64,000 nt of DNA. Source: Kriegella sp963975415 (lineage in GTDB: Bacteria > Bacteroidota > Bacteroidia > Flavobacteriales > Flavobacteriaceae). The notes under the pieces are model-generated. The model was not told the origin of the DNA and did not search any database. It saw nothing but the letters and a program-made list of their open reading frames with translations. Location: positions 62,001 to 126,000 of the forward strand of contig NZ_CAXBGN010000008.1 in NCBI RefSeq assembly GCF_963975415.1, written 5' to 3'. This document shows positions 26,116 to 35,200 of the stretch, piece after piece. The position numbers and the translations under genes were made by a program. The number at the start of each line of letters is the position of its first letter. Within the stretch, counting starts at the first letter, position 1.

Positions 26116-27783
26116 ATGAAAACAAACAAACGAACTGTATGCTCATTATTTGTTGTATTGATTATGGCCATGTGTATATTGAGCTGTAATGACAAGACAG
26201 CTGAGGCAAAAGACCCTAACGCGGCCGACATTATTATTTATGGAGGCACTTCGGCGGCAATATCGGCAGCGGTAGAGGCCAAACGATCAGGGAAATCAGT
26301 TATTGTGGTCTCTCCTGACAAGCATTTGGGCGGATTGACCTCTGGAGGCCTGGGCTGGACAGATACTGGTAATAAAAGCGTAATTGGCGGACTCGCAAGG
26401 GAGTTTTATCATCGGGTATATAATCATTACAATACCGATGAAGCTTGGAAATGGCAGCCCCATAGCGAATATGGGAATACGGGACAGGGAACGCCTGCCA
26501 TGGATGGTGAGAACCGAACCATGTGGATTTTTGAGCCACACGTGGCAGAAAATGTATTTGAAGATTTAGTCAGGGAAGAGAAGATATGGGTTGACCGTGA
26601 TGAATGGCTAGATCGGGAAAAAGGCGTGGTCATGAAAGATGGTAGTATTGAATCGTTTACCACGTTGTCTGGCAAAACCTATACTGGTAAAATGTTTCTT
26701 GATGCCACTTATGAAGGTGATTTAATGGCCAGCTCAGGGGTGAGTTACCACGTTGGTCGCGAAGGCAAAGATGTCTATGGTGAAGAATGGAACGGCGTAC
26801 AGACCGGAGTTTTGCACCACAATCATTGGTTTGAGTCCGATATTTCTCCATATGTAGTTCCTGGGGATCCTTCCAGTGGGTTGTTGCCTAGGGTCTCAGG
26901 GGAAGACCCGGGAGAAAAACATAGTGGCGATGATAAAATACAGGCCTACTGCTTTAGAACATGTATGACCAACCATGAGCCGAACAGAGTTCCCTTTCCC
27001 AAGCCTGAAGGTTACGATCCCATGCAATATGAATTGTTGGCCCGTGTTTTTGACGCCGGCTGGAAGGATTGGTTCAATAAGTTCGACGCGATTCCCAATC
27101 ACAAGACCGATACCAACAACCACGGTCCGTTCAGTAGTGATAATATTGGTATGAACTATGATTACCCGGAAGCTTCTTACGAACGAAGAAAAGAAATCAT
27201 TAAGGAACACGAGCAATATCAAAAGGGACTATTGTGGTTTGTAGCCAACGATCCGAGGGTTCCAAAAGATATTCAGTCTGAAATGCAAAAATGGGGGCTG
27301 GCCAAAGACGAGTTTACCGATAATGGCAACTGGCCGCATCAGATTTATGTTCGCGAAGCACGGCGCATGATCGGTGAATATGTTATGACCGAGAATGAGT
27401 TATTAAAGAAAAGAGCTACACCACAATCCGTTGGAATGGGATCTTATACTATGGATTCCCATAATGTACAACGCTATATAAAAGAAGACGGTTTTGTTCA
27501 AAATGAAGGCGACATTGGAGTGAAAACAGAAGGGCCCTATGCCATATCGTTCGGTTCATTAGTACCCAAAAAAGAGGAATGTAAAAACCTTTTGGTTCCG
27601 GTTTGCGTTTCATCAAGTCATATTGCCTTTGGTTCCATTAGAATGGAACCCGTATTTATGATTTTAGGACAATCGGCTGCCGCGGCTGCCGTACTTGCTC
27701 TTGATAACGAATCGGCCGTTCAAGATGTAGCTTACGAAGACCTAAAAAAAGTATTGCTTGAAAAGGGGCAAGTATTGGAATAA
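26116..27783 (+). CDS. FAD-dependent oxidoreductase, lipoprotein (PF12831-type)
   Basis: The 555-residue protein has a lipoprotein signal (VLIMAMCILSC, Cys24) and the FAD motif IIIYGGTSAAISAAVEA (39-55), with LGGLTSGGLGWTD (71-83). It is a clear paralogue of the gene at 22771: both share DATYEGDLMA, DDKIQAYCFR, KTDTNN, MDSHNVQRY and FGSIRMEPVF in the same order. This copy is predicted to be membrane-anchored, whereas the other is predicted to be soluble. Alternation with sulfatases suggests a duplicated two-gene module. It should act as a periplasmic or surface redox enzyme on a glycan or monosaccharide, with unknown substrate. A terminator at 27875 closes the transcript. Confidence 0.85.
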   Translation: MKTNKRTVCSLFVVLIMAMCILSCNDKTAEAKDPNAADIIIYGGTSAAISAAVEAKRSGKSVIVVSPDKHLGGLTSGGLGWTDTGNKSVIGGLAREFYHRVYNHYNTDEAWKWQPHSEYGNTGQGTPAMDGENRTMWIFEPHVAENVFEDLVREEKIWVDRDEWLDREKGVVMKDGSIESFTTLSGKTYTGKMFLDATYEGDLMASSGVSYHVGREGKDVYGEEWNGVQTGVLHHNHWFESDISPYVVPGDPSSGLLPRVSGEDPGEKHSGDDKIQAYCFRTCMTNHEPNRVPFPKPEGYDPMQYELLARVFDAGWKDWFNKFDAIPNHKTDTNNHGPFSSDNIGMNYDYPEASYERRKEIIKEHEQYQKGLLWFVANDPRVPKDIQSEMQKWGLAKDEFTDNGNWPHQIYVREARRMIGEYVMTENELLKKRATPQSVGMGSYTMDSHNVQRYIKEDGFVQNEGDIGVKTEGPYAISFGSLVPKKEECKNLLVPVCVSSSHIAFGSIRMEPVFMILGQSAAAAAVLALDNESAVQDVAYEDLKKVLLEKGQVLE

Positions 27784-28107
27784 TTCCAATTAATTTTATA
27801 AAGATTTAAAGCGATAGGTCCTCATTATTCATTGAAAATTTAGTTTTTTGAGTTAGTTTAGTTTTTTAAAGTTGTAGAGGGAATTTGGTGAAAACCTTAT
27901 TCCCTTTTCTCTTTTAAAGAGGGCACTCTTAATTTTTAAATTGGAATAACGTACGGATTAAAAGAAATCCTAAATTATCAATACCTGAATCTATTGGCAA
28001 AAAGTAACTATTTAAGTCAATCAAATGCGCACTGAATTAAGGTTATCCCAATATAATGTTAAATATCAGTCTATTTTTTATAGATTTATCGTAGAGAATG
28101 CTATGCG
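27784..28107. other. Intergenic region before second ECF sigma gene
   Basis: The 324-base gap holds the terminator at 27875-27914 and an AT-rich leader. A TATTTTTT at 28072-28079 is a poor -7 candidate with no TTTG at the right distance. No gene seen. Confidence 0.5.
27875..27914 (+). terminator. Intrinsic terminator of the sulfatase/FAD operon
   Basis: AGGGAAT pairs with ATTCCCT around a second small stem GGT-GAAA-ACC with a GNRA-type loop, and TTTTCTCTTTT follows. Two T-T mismatches interrupt the stem. Confidence 0.65.
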
Positions 28108-28677
28108 ATGAAAAACGGAACAGAAGATTCTAAGTTGTTGATAGGGTTGCAAAACAGTGATAACAACTCTTTTAGAGCCATTTATGACAAGTACTCCGAA
28201 GATCTTTTTAGTTATGCCATGAAGGTCATTAACAATCGAACGGTTTGTGAAGATATTATTCAGGATATTTTTATTGCGCTATGGTCAAAAAGGGAAAATA
28301 CTAAAATTTCTGCTTTGAAACCATATCTTTTCCAAGCGGTAAAGTACCAGATTTTCAATCACTTTCGAAATACCAAATTTTCAAACGAAGACTTAACTCG
28401 CTTGAATATCATTGATGTTTCAATGAATGTTTCCCAAAAATTGGAATATTCCGAATTGGAAACGAGAATTCGGAACCATGTGGATAAGTTACCCCATAGG
28501 TGCCGTCAAATTTTTGTGTTGAGTCGCTATCAACACAAATCCAACAAAGAAATCGCTAAAGAGCTTGATATATCCGTCCAAGCTGTAAAAAACCAAATCT
28601 CTAAGGCGCTTGCCTTTTTACGAAGTAATCTTCAGTTAGAGGAAGTGGTTTTTCTTTCTCTTATATTACTGCATTAA
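28108..28677 (+). CDS. ECF-type RNA polymerase sigma factor
   Basis: The 189-residue protein shows region 2 (about 20-90: FRAIYDKYSEDLFSYAMKV, CEDIIQDIFIALW) and region 4 (about 125-172: LPHRCRQIFVLSRYQHKSNKEIA, then ISVQAVKNQISKALAFLR as helix-turn-helix). It closely follows the standard layout of Bacteroidota PUL sigma factors, more so than the gene at 14255. The last residues are unusually hydrophobic (VVFLSLILLH). It lies 202 bases upstream of its FecR partner and should control the SusC/SusD, PhoD-like and sulfatase genes that follow. Confidence 0.94.
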   Translation: MKNGTEDSKLLIGLQNSDNNSFRAIYDKYSEDLFSYAMKVINNRTVCEDIIQDIFIALWSKRENTKISALKPYLFQAVKYQIFNHFRNTKFSNEDLTRLNIIDVSMNVSQKLEYSELETRIRNHVDKLPHRCRQIFVLSRYQHKSNKEIAKELDISVQAVKNQISKALAFLRSNLQLEEVVFLSLILLH

Positions 28678-28879
28678 TCACAGCATTCATTGGTGAAACT
28701 CCCTTTTTTGCGAATAAGTCCGAGGTAAGTCGAACGGTTTCGATAAATCGCGTGTTTTGAGAATATGAAAAATTAATAAGGCAGTTTTTGCGGAATTTTA
28801 ATTTTTTTTTGCTTTTGACGTGTACCATGATATCAATTTGGGTACTTATATATGAAATGGCCCATTAACCGTCCGATAG

Positions 28880-30004
28880 ATGAATGCAAAAAAGGCAAAA
28901 AAACTATTTAAGAAATACGTGAACAATGAATGTTCTTCGGAAGAACTTGAATTGCTTGAAGGTTTTCTTGAGTCCTTTCAAAACGACGGCACTTCTTGGT
29001 CTGAACTCAGCTTTGATAAGGAACTAAAGGAGGAAGTTTGGTCAAAAATCAACATGCGGACAAATCAACGAAGACCAAAAAAAAAATATGATAAAAGGTT
29101 CTTTTTTAAATATGCCGCTGTAATTATATGCATTGTGGGGACGGTCATTATATGGGAAACTATTTCCAAAACAGAGCCAGCGCTCATAATCGAAGATAAT
29201 CCGATTGTTTTAAAAACAGGAAACAATGAATTAAAGAATATAGTTCTGGGAGGTGGAGAGACTTTGCGTGATTCGAAAGGAAACATCATCGCTTCCCAAC
29301 ATAAGAATCAAATGGTTTATTCCGGTGAACCGACATCGGGGAAAATTGTCTACAATGAGATTCTGGTGCCAAAAGGAAAGACCTTTCAATTGATTTTGTC
29401 CGATGGAAGCTTGGTACATCTAAATTCCGATAGTTCATTAAAATATCCAGTGAGTTTTGTTCAAGGGGAAAAGCGAAAGGTTTTTCTAAATGGGGAAGCC
29501 TATTTCGAAGTGGCCAAAGATGCTGTGCACCCTTTTTCGGTTGTTTCCCAAGGAATGGATATTGAAGTATTGGGAACACGTTTTAATGTAAGCTGTTACA
29601 GTAACACCGAAGCACATACCGTTCTTTTAGAAGGTAGCGTTGCGGTGAGTAAGCAAACGAGTTTAGGTGAAGTACCCGATGCCCATGTCATTAAACCGGG
29701 GCAAAAAGCCACATTGGATGATGATGATGCGATGATTATTAGTGAAGTGAATGTTGATGACTATTTAGGGTGGCGAAATGGGTTCTTGGTTTTTAACAAC
29801 GAAGCGTTTGAAAATATAGTCGAGAAAATTGAAAGACGGTATAATGTGGTTGTTGAAAATGACTATAAAGATCTTGATTCGATTGAATTCAGGGGAACTT
29901 TTGAAAACGAAACCATTGAAGACCTATTAAATACTTTTAAGGAAAGTGCAGGGTTCGACTACGATATTATAAATAACAGAATAGTAATCAAAAAACCAGA
30001 ATAA
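28880..30004 (+). CDS. FecR-family anti-sigma factor
   Basis: The 374-residue protein has the full layout: a charged cytoplasmic N-terminus of about 72 residues for sigma binding (KKLFKKYVNNECSSEELELL), a membrane helix at about 74-92 (YAAVIICIVGTVIIW), a periplasmic FecR domain (LSDGSLVHLNSDSSLKYPVSF, GEAYFEVAKDAVHPF) and a C-terminal STN-like part (FNNEAFENIVEKIERRY). It would hold the sigma factor encoded upstream until the STN domain of the SusC encoded downstream signals substrate. Its intact N-terminus makes the short one at 15085 stand out. Confidence 0.93.
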   Translation: MNAKKAKKLFKKYVNNECSSEELELLEGFLESFQNDGTSWSELSFDKELKEEVWSKINMRTNQRRPKKKYDKRFFFKYAAVIICIVGTVIIWETISKTEPALIIEDNPIVLKTGNNELKNIVLGGGETLRDSKGNIIASQHKNQMVYSGEPTSGKIVYNEILVPKGKTFQLILSDGSLVHLNSDSSLKYPVSFVQGEKRKVFLNGEAYFEVAKDAVHPFSVVSQGMDIEVLGTRFNVSCYSNTEAHTVLLEGSVAVSKQTSLGEVPDAHVIKPGQKATLDDDDAMIISEVNVDDYLGWRNGFLVFNNEAFENIVEKIERRYNVVVENDYKDLDSIEFRGTFENETIEDLLNTFKESAGFDYDIINNRIVIKKPE

Positions 30005-30028
30005 ATATGGCCTAAATAGTACAAAAAA

Positions 30029-30052
30029 CGGGAAACGCTGCAACGTTCCCCG
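30029..30052 (+). promoter_or_regulatory. Hairpin between fecR and susC
   Basis: CGGGAAACG and CGTTCCCCG pair over nine positions with one A-C mismatch around a 6-base loop, 25 bases after the FecR stop and about 50 before the SusC ATG. It occupies the same relative position as the hairpin at 16150-16177, though the sequence differs. Confidence 0.45.
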
Positions 30053-30103
30053 AATTAAATTGATTTCAACGCTACAATTAACTAATCAAAATCTCTTAAA
30101 ACT

Positions 30104-33100
30104 ATGGAAAAAAAACCATTGTTTTTCACTATTGTGGAAAACATTCTTAACAAGAATCGTACAGTGAAAATCTCGATTATATTGTTTGTCTTTGCCCTAC
30201 TCAATCTTCATGCAAGTTCATATGCCCAAAATAAGAAAGTTACCCTTGAAGTAAATAATGAAACTATTGAAAGTGTATTTGAAAAAATAGAGGCTCAAAG
30301 CAAATTTCGCTTTTTCTATAAAACAGGGGAACTGAATGTCAATAGAAGGGTCTCTTTGAATGTTGATAGGCAGACTATAAAAGCCGTGCTTCAGAATTTA
30401 TTTCCGAACGGAAAGGTATCCTATACCATGGTCAAGAACCAGATTGTATTAAAGAACAACGGAATAAAACCTCCCAGCGACCAAACCTCAAACACGGTTG
30501 CGGCTGAAACTACGGATGAATTGCAACAAGCAGTTGAAGGAACGGTTACCGATGAAACGGGCATTCCGCTTGCCGGAGCAAATATTGTTGAAAAGGGAAC
30601 CACCAACGGTGTAACAGCCGATTTCGACGGTAATTTTAGCATAGAATTGACAAATACCGATGCAATCTTGATGGTTTCATACATTGGGTATGCAACTAAG
30701 GAAGTTCCTATAAACGGCCAAACGACATTGAACATTACTTTGGTGGAAAGTGCTGCAGGCCTTGATGAAGTTGTCGTTGTAGGTTTTGGTACACAGAAGA
30801 AGGTGAATGTAATTGGATCAGTTTCCCAAGTTTCATCAGAAGACATCGAAAATAGACCCGTTACCCAAGTTTCACAGGCCATTACTGGACAAATGCCGGG
30901 AGTTACCGTTATCCAGCGATCAGGAAGACCGGGGCAAAGCTCGGGAGCAATAAGTGTACGAGGTGTTGGCTCATTTGGTGCAACCCCCGACGCACTTGTA
31001 CTCATTGACGGTATTGCAGGCAGTATGAACGATATCAATCCTGATGATATTAAGTCGATTTCAGTTTTAAAAGATGCCTCCTCGGCAGCAATATATGGAG
31101 CTAGATCGGCAAATGGAGTTATTCTTATAACAACAAAAACCGGTAGTGAAAGCAAGTTCTCCATCAACTATAATAGTTATGTAGGCTTTAATGATGCGAC
31201 TGAACTTCCTGAATTTGTAAATTCTTGGGAGTATGCCGAAATGTACAATATAGCATCGGGAAGCAATAGTTTTTCGGCGGAAGACATCGAAAAATATAGA
31301 TCTCAATCTGACTTGGATAATTATCCGAATACCAGATTTTTGGAAGATCTTTTTTCGAAAAATGGCGTGCAAACTTCTCATACCCTGACTGTCAATGGCG
31401 GTGATGAAAAGAACAAGTACTATGTTTCTGCCGGAATTTTAGAGCAAGATGGTATCATTCCAAAAAACAGTTTTAGCCGGTATAATGTTAGAATGAATTT
31501 GCAGAACAAGCTGGGCGATAAATTTGACTTAAGTACGCGAATGTTCGGCACCATAGAAGAACGTAAAGAACCGCAGGCGACAGCAAATAAAGGTAGTGCC
31601 GGCAATAGCTTTCAAGATCAGTTAATTCAAAACGCGGTGCGTTACCCTGCTGTATTTTTGGGGCAAGCTTCAAATGGCGACTATGGTATCGGCCCAGAAA
31701 GTGGTGGTACACCGACATCGTGGCTCGCTTCCGAATCTTATTTGACCAACCCACGGACAAGGGTGGGGGTTAATGTGAAGTTGGATTATAAGCCGACCGA
31801 TAATTTGGTTTTTTCGGCGATAGGTGGATATAATTTTTCGCTCTTTGAACAGCGTTCTTATTTAGCTTCACAACGTTTGAATGAAGACGTGCTTTTGGGG
31901 CAATCACAGTTGGACCAGTTTAGCAATAAGGAGATTTTTAAAACCTTGCAATTCACAGGGGAATACTCCAAAGAATTTGGTGACCATGACTTCAGTTTGT
32001 TGGCTGGGTATTCCTTTGAAAATGAGGAGTTGTCATTTTTTGATGGGTACCGACAAGATTTTCCAAGTAATGATTATACGGTGTTGGATTTAGGGAGTGC
32101 CGAGAACCAACAGTCGGGAGGTTATGACGCAGAATGGGCATTACAATCGTTCTTTTCTCGTCTAAAGTATAGTTTCGACGAGAAATATCTTTTTGAGGCG
32201 ACATTACGCTATGATGGTTCATCCCGATTTCCGGAAAGCAACAAGTATGCTATTTTTCCTGCTGCTGCAGTAGGGTGGAGGCTTTCCCAAGAATCGTTTC
32301 TGGAAGATGTAACCTGGCTTTCAAACCTGAAATTAAAGGCTTCTTGGGGTATTTTAGGAAATCAGAACATTGGAAACTATCCGTATCAAACAGTATTGGC
32401 CTCCGGACGCGATTACTCTTTGGGTGGAGGACTGTCCACTGGAGCGGCATATGCCACTTACCGGGATGCAAATATCAAATGGGAATCGACGGAAACGACC
32501 GATATCGGGGTTGAAACCGGTTTCTTTGATGGTAAGCTTACGTTGAACGCCACTTATTTTAAAAGAAATACGACCGACGTACTCTTTAAGCCATCATCTA
32601 GTGTATCGACTGTTTTAGGAGTGGGTATTAGTGAAACCAATACTGGGGCCGTTCAAAATACCGGTTGGGAGTTTGATCTAGGTCACCGAAACAGTATAGG
32701 CGATTTTAGTTATTCGATCAATGGTAATTTTTCAATTATAGAAAACGAAGTGGTTACTTTAGGTTTAGGTAATGTAGAGCAACCCAATGGTTTCGTTGGA
32801 AATGGATCTGATTTGTTTATTGGTTACCCCATGCAGATGTACTATGGCTATCAAACCGATGGCGTATTTCTGAATGACGGGGAAGTCAATAGCTGGCCCG
32901 ATATGTCAGCAGTGAATCCTACGGCACAAGCAGGGGATTTAAGGTATAAAGATATCAGTGGACCTGACGGCGTGCCAGATGGGCAGGTCGACCCAACTTA
33001 TGATCGAACGTATTTGGGAAGTAGAATTCCTAAATATACTTATGGGGCCAATGTAAATTTGAATTTCAAGAATTTTGATTTGTCGGTCTTTCTTCAGGGA

Positions 33101-33514
33101 GTGGCCGAAGTAAAAGGACAGTTGACCAACTATGCAGGTTATGCATTCTTTAACTTAGGAAATATACAACGTTGGCAGATGGATGGCAGGTTTGATCCGA
33201 ATAATCCGGTACGTTACCCTGAGTATCCACGTTTGGAAGTCATAACAAACAGTGGAACTGCGAATACAACAACCTCTGATTTTTGGGTCATTGACTCTGG
33301 GTATCTACGCATTAAGAATGTACAATTGGGGTATAATGTACCTAAGAAAGCTACCGATGTCGTAGGCATCGACAATCTAAGATTGTATTTAGGTGCCGAA
33401 AACTTGCATTCTTTCAATTCGTATAGAAAAGGTTGGGATCCTGAAATCAACTCTGGTGGTTCATACTACCCTATTTTAACGACCTATACCTTCGGTGTAA
33501 ATTTAAAATTTTAA
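30104..33514 (+). CDS. SusC-type TonB-dependent transducer with STN domain
   Basis: The 1136-residue receptor has a signal peptide (ISIILFVFALLNLHASSYAQ), an STN domain (about 45-115: TIESVFEKIEAQSKFRFFY), a carboxypeptidase-regulatory-like beta domain (LAGANIVEKGTTNGVTADF), TonB-box-like DEVVVVGFGTQKKVNVIGSV, a plug with VLKDASSAAIYGARSANGVI and a barrel ending in NLKF. It follows the FecR gene by about 100 bases and the SusD gene starts 4 bases after its stop. It should import an oligosaccharide and signal to the FecR/sigma pair upstream. The beta domain is almost identical in wording to those of the two other SusC proteins here; the barrels differ clearly. Confidence 0.95.
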   Translation: MEKKPLFFTIVENILNKNRTVKISIILFVFALLNLHASSYAQNKKVTLEVNNETIESVFEKIEAQSKFRFFYKTGELNVNRRVSLNVDRQTIKAVLQNLFPNGKVSYTMVKNQIVLKNNGIKPPSDQTSNTVAAETTDELQQAVEGTVTDETGIPLAGANIVEKGTTNGVTADFDGNFSIELTNTDAILMVSYIGYATKEVPINGQTTLNITLVESAAGLDEVVVVGFGTQKKVNVIGSVSQVSSEDIENRPVTQVSQAITGQMPGVTVIQRSGRPGQSSGAISVRGVGSFGATPDALVLIDGIAGSMNDINPDDIKSISVLKDASSAAIYGARSANGVILITTKTGSESKFSINYNSYVGFNDATELPEFVNSWEYAEMYNIASGSNSFSAEDIEKYRSQSDLDNYPNTRFLEDLFSKNGVQTSHTLTVNGGDEKNKYYVSAGILEQDGIIPKNSFSRYNVRMNLQNKLGDKFDLSTRMFGTIEERKEPQATANKGSAGNSFQDQLIQNAVRYPAVFLGQASNGDYGIGPESGGTPTSWLASESYLTNPRTRVGVNVKLDYKPTDNLVFSAIGGYNFSLFEQRSYLASQRLNEDVLLGQSQLDQFSNKEIFKTLQFTGEYSKEFGDHDFSLLAGYSFENEELSFFDGYRQDFPSNDYTVLDLGSAENQQSGGYDAEWALQSFFSRLKYSFDEKYLFEATLRYDGSSRFPESNKYAIFPAAAVGWRLSQESFLEDVTWLSNLKLKASWGILGNQNIGNYPYQTVLASGRDYSLGGGLSTGAAYATYRDANIKWESTETTDIGVETGFFDGKLTLNATYFKRNTTDVLFKPSSSVSTVLGVGISETNTGAVQNTGWEFDLGHRNSIGDFSYSINGNFSIIENEVVTLGLGNVEQPNGFVGNGSDLFIGYPMQMYYGYQTDGVFLNDGEVNSWPDMSAVNPTAQAGDLRYKDISGPDGVPDGQVDPTYDRTYLGSRIPKYTYGANVNLNFKNFDLSVFLQGVAEVKGQLTNYAGYAFFNLGNIQRWQMDGRFDPNNPVRYPEYPRLEVITNSGTANTTTSDFWVIDSGYLRIKNVQLGYNVPKKATDVVGIDNLRLYLGAENLHSFNSYRKGWDPEINSGGSYYPILTTYTFGVNLKF

Positions 33515-33518
33515 GACG

Positions 33519-35186
33519 ATGAACACATTATATATAAAATACTTCCCTACATCAATGTTTTTCAAGTTTCTGTTTACGGCCATCCTCATGACTGTAACTG
33601 TTTCTTGCGATAAAGAACTAGAACAATTCCCTAGTAACGCTTTTGCGAAAGATAACTTCTGGACATCGGAATCCAATGCAAATATTGCCCTAACGGGTGC
33701 TTACCGAGGAGCAGTTGAATATGGCACCCAAGTGGTTCCTTCCGATTGGTGGACCTACTGTGGTATTGTTTTTATGGAGTTTGCGACCGACAATGCCTAT
33801 GATCGGCGTGGTGACAATTCAACACAAAATCGACTTACCAATGGCACACTACTTCCCAACAATAATGTGGTCAAGGGGTATTGGGACGGTTCATATCAAC
33901 GAATCGCAATTTGTAATGATTTCTTGGAGAACATCGAGAATGTTGAAATGGATCAATCAAAAATAGACCGGATGAAAGCTGAGGTCTCTTTTCTAAGAGC
34001 TACCCAATACTTTTATATATCGCAGTTTTGGGGCAGTGCTCCATTGGTAACGGCTACCTTGACTCCTGATGAGGCCAATAATGTAGATAAGGCTTCAAAG
34101 GCAGAACTGGTCGCTTTTGTAGACAGTGAACTAAAAGCCGCTATTTCTGCCCTTCCGGCTTTTGGTGAATTGTCCGCTTCAGAGGCAGGCAGGGCCAGTA
34201 AACAGGCAGCCTTGGCCTTTTTAGGACGTTTGTATCTTGGTGAAAATGATTTTGCTGCTGCCTCTGCGGTGTATAAGCAGATTATTGATATGGGCGATAA
34301 TATCATAGATCCCGATTATCAATCGCTGTTTATTCCCTCCAATGAAAATAGCAGTGAAAACATCTTCAGTAGCCAGTATTTCGGCGGACAGGCCGGGAAT
34401 TCGCTACCTCAGCACGCTTATCCAGCGGTTGCATCGGGCTGGCACATTGTTAATCCACAGGGAAGTCTTGCCGATGCCTACGGTTTCGATGATGGCACAC
34501 CACTATCTTATGACGACCCGAGATTTGATTATGATGATATGGGCGCAAATCGGGATCCGCGCTTTCGATATAATTTTATTTGGGACGGAGCTACTTTTAG
34601 CGGCCGAATCTATGATTGCCACCCCGACCATACCGAATCTGTTGATCAGCTCACCTATTCTAAACAAGCCACACGAACGGGTTATGGCTTACGTAAGTTT
34701 TTTGATGAGTCTTTTAGTGGAAATTTGCGTACCGACTACGGGGGCAATATTCCGATTATTCGATATGCTGAAGTATTATTGAGTTATTTGGAAGCCGAAT
34801 TGGAGGCTGGTAATACCATTACGCAACAGTTGTTAGATGAGACGATTAATGCAGTACGGGGTAGGGCATCGGTTGGTTTGCCGCCGATTACCGAAACTGA
34901 TCCTGCGACACTCCGACCGATTTTAAGAAATGAACGACGAATTGAGTTGGCACTCGAAGGACAACGTCTTTGGGATATTTTTAGATGGGGAATTGGTGAT
35001 GAAGTTTTAGTAGGTGATTTCTGGGGAGCTCCCTTTCCGAATTCAACGCTATACCCAACCACTTCAAAGAAAATCGACGCACAATCTCGATGGTATGTCA
35101 CCACTAAAAATTTTAGAGAGGGTGTTGATGATGTATGGCCGATACCCGAATCGGAAGTAAATGTCAATCCTAAATTAGGGAATTAA
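33519..35186 (+). CDS. SusD/RagB-type glycan-binding lipoprotein
   Basis: The 555-residue protein has a lipoprotein signal ending VTVSC-D (Cys about residue 30); a second ATG at 33555 would leave a more compact signal and is possible. SusD landmarks are FLRATQYFYISQFWGSAPLV, IRYAEVLLSYLEAELEAG, LRNERRIELALEGQRLWDIFRWG and the C-terminal VWPIPESEVNVNPKLG. It lies 4 bases after the SusC stop, in an operon, and would form the surface lid of that receptor. The PhoD-like gene starts 14 bases after its stop. Confidence 0.95.
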   Translation: MNTLYIKYFPTSMFFKFLFTAILMTVTVSCDKELEQFPSNAFAKDNFWTSESNANIALTGAYRGAVEYGTQVVPSDWWTYCGIVFMEFATDNAYDRRGDNSTQNRLTNGTLLPNNNVVKGYWDGSYQRIAICNDFLENIENVEMDQSKIDRMKAEVSFLRATQYFYISQFWGSAPLVTATLTPDEANNVDKASKAELVAFVDSELKAAISALPAFGELSASEAGRASKQAALAFLGRLYLGENDFAAASAVYKQIIDMGDNIIDPDYQSLFIPSNENSSENIFSSQYFGGQAGNSLPQHAYPAVASGWHIVNPQGSLADAYGFDDGTPLSYDDPRFDYDDMGANRDPRFRYNFIWDGATFSGRIYDCHPDHTESVDQLTYSKQATRTGYGLRKFFDESFSGNLRTDYGGNIPIIRYAEVLLSYLEAELEAGNTITQQLLDETINAVRGRASVGLPPITETDPATLRPILRNERRIELALEGQRLWDIFRWGIGDEVLVGDFWGAPFPNSTLYPTTSKKIDAQSRWYVTTKNFREGVDDVWPIPESEVNVNPKLGN

Positions 35187-35200
35187 GCAGAACAGCGAAA

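Noticed and set aside
22771..27783. Naming the two FAD enzymes as xanthan lyases
   Set aside because: This label circulates for the family, but the proteins have an FAD Rossmann motif and no polysaccharide-lyase motifs.
30421..31167. 248-codon open frame on the minus strand
   Set aside because: It is antisense to the STN-SusC gene, with low-complexity Ser/Pro/Thr-rich sequence typical of a reverse-frame shadow.
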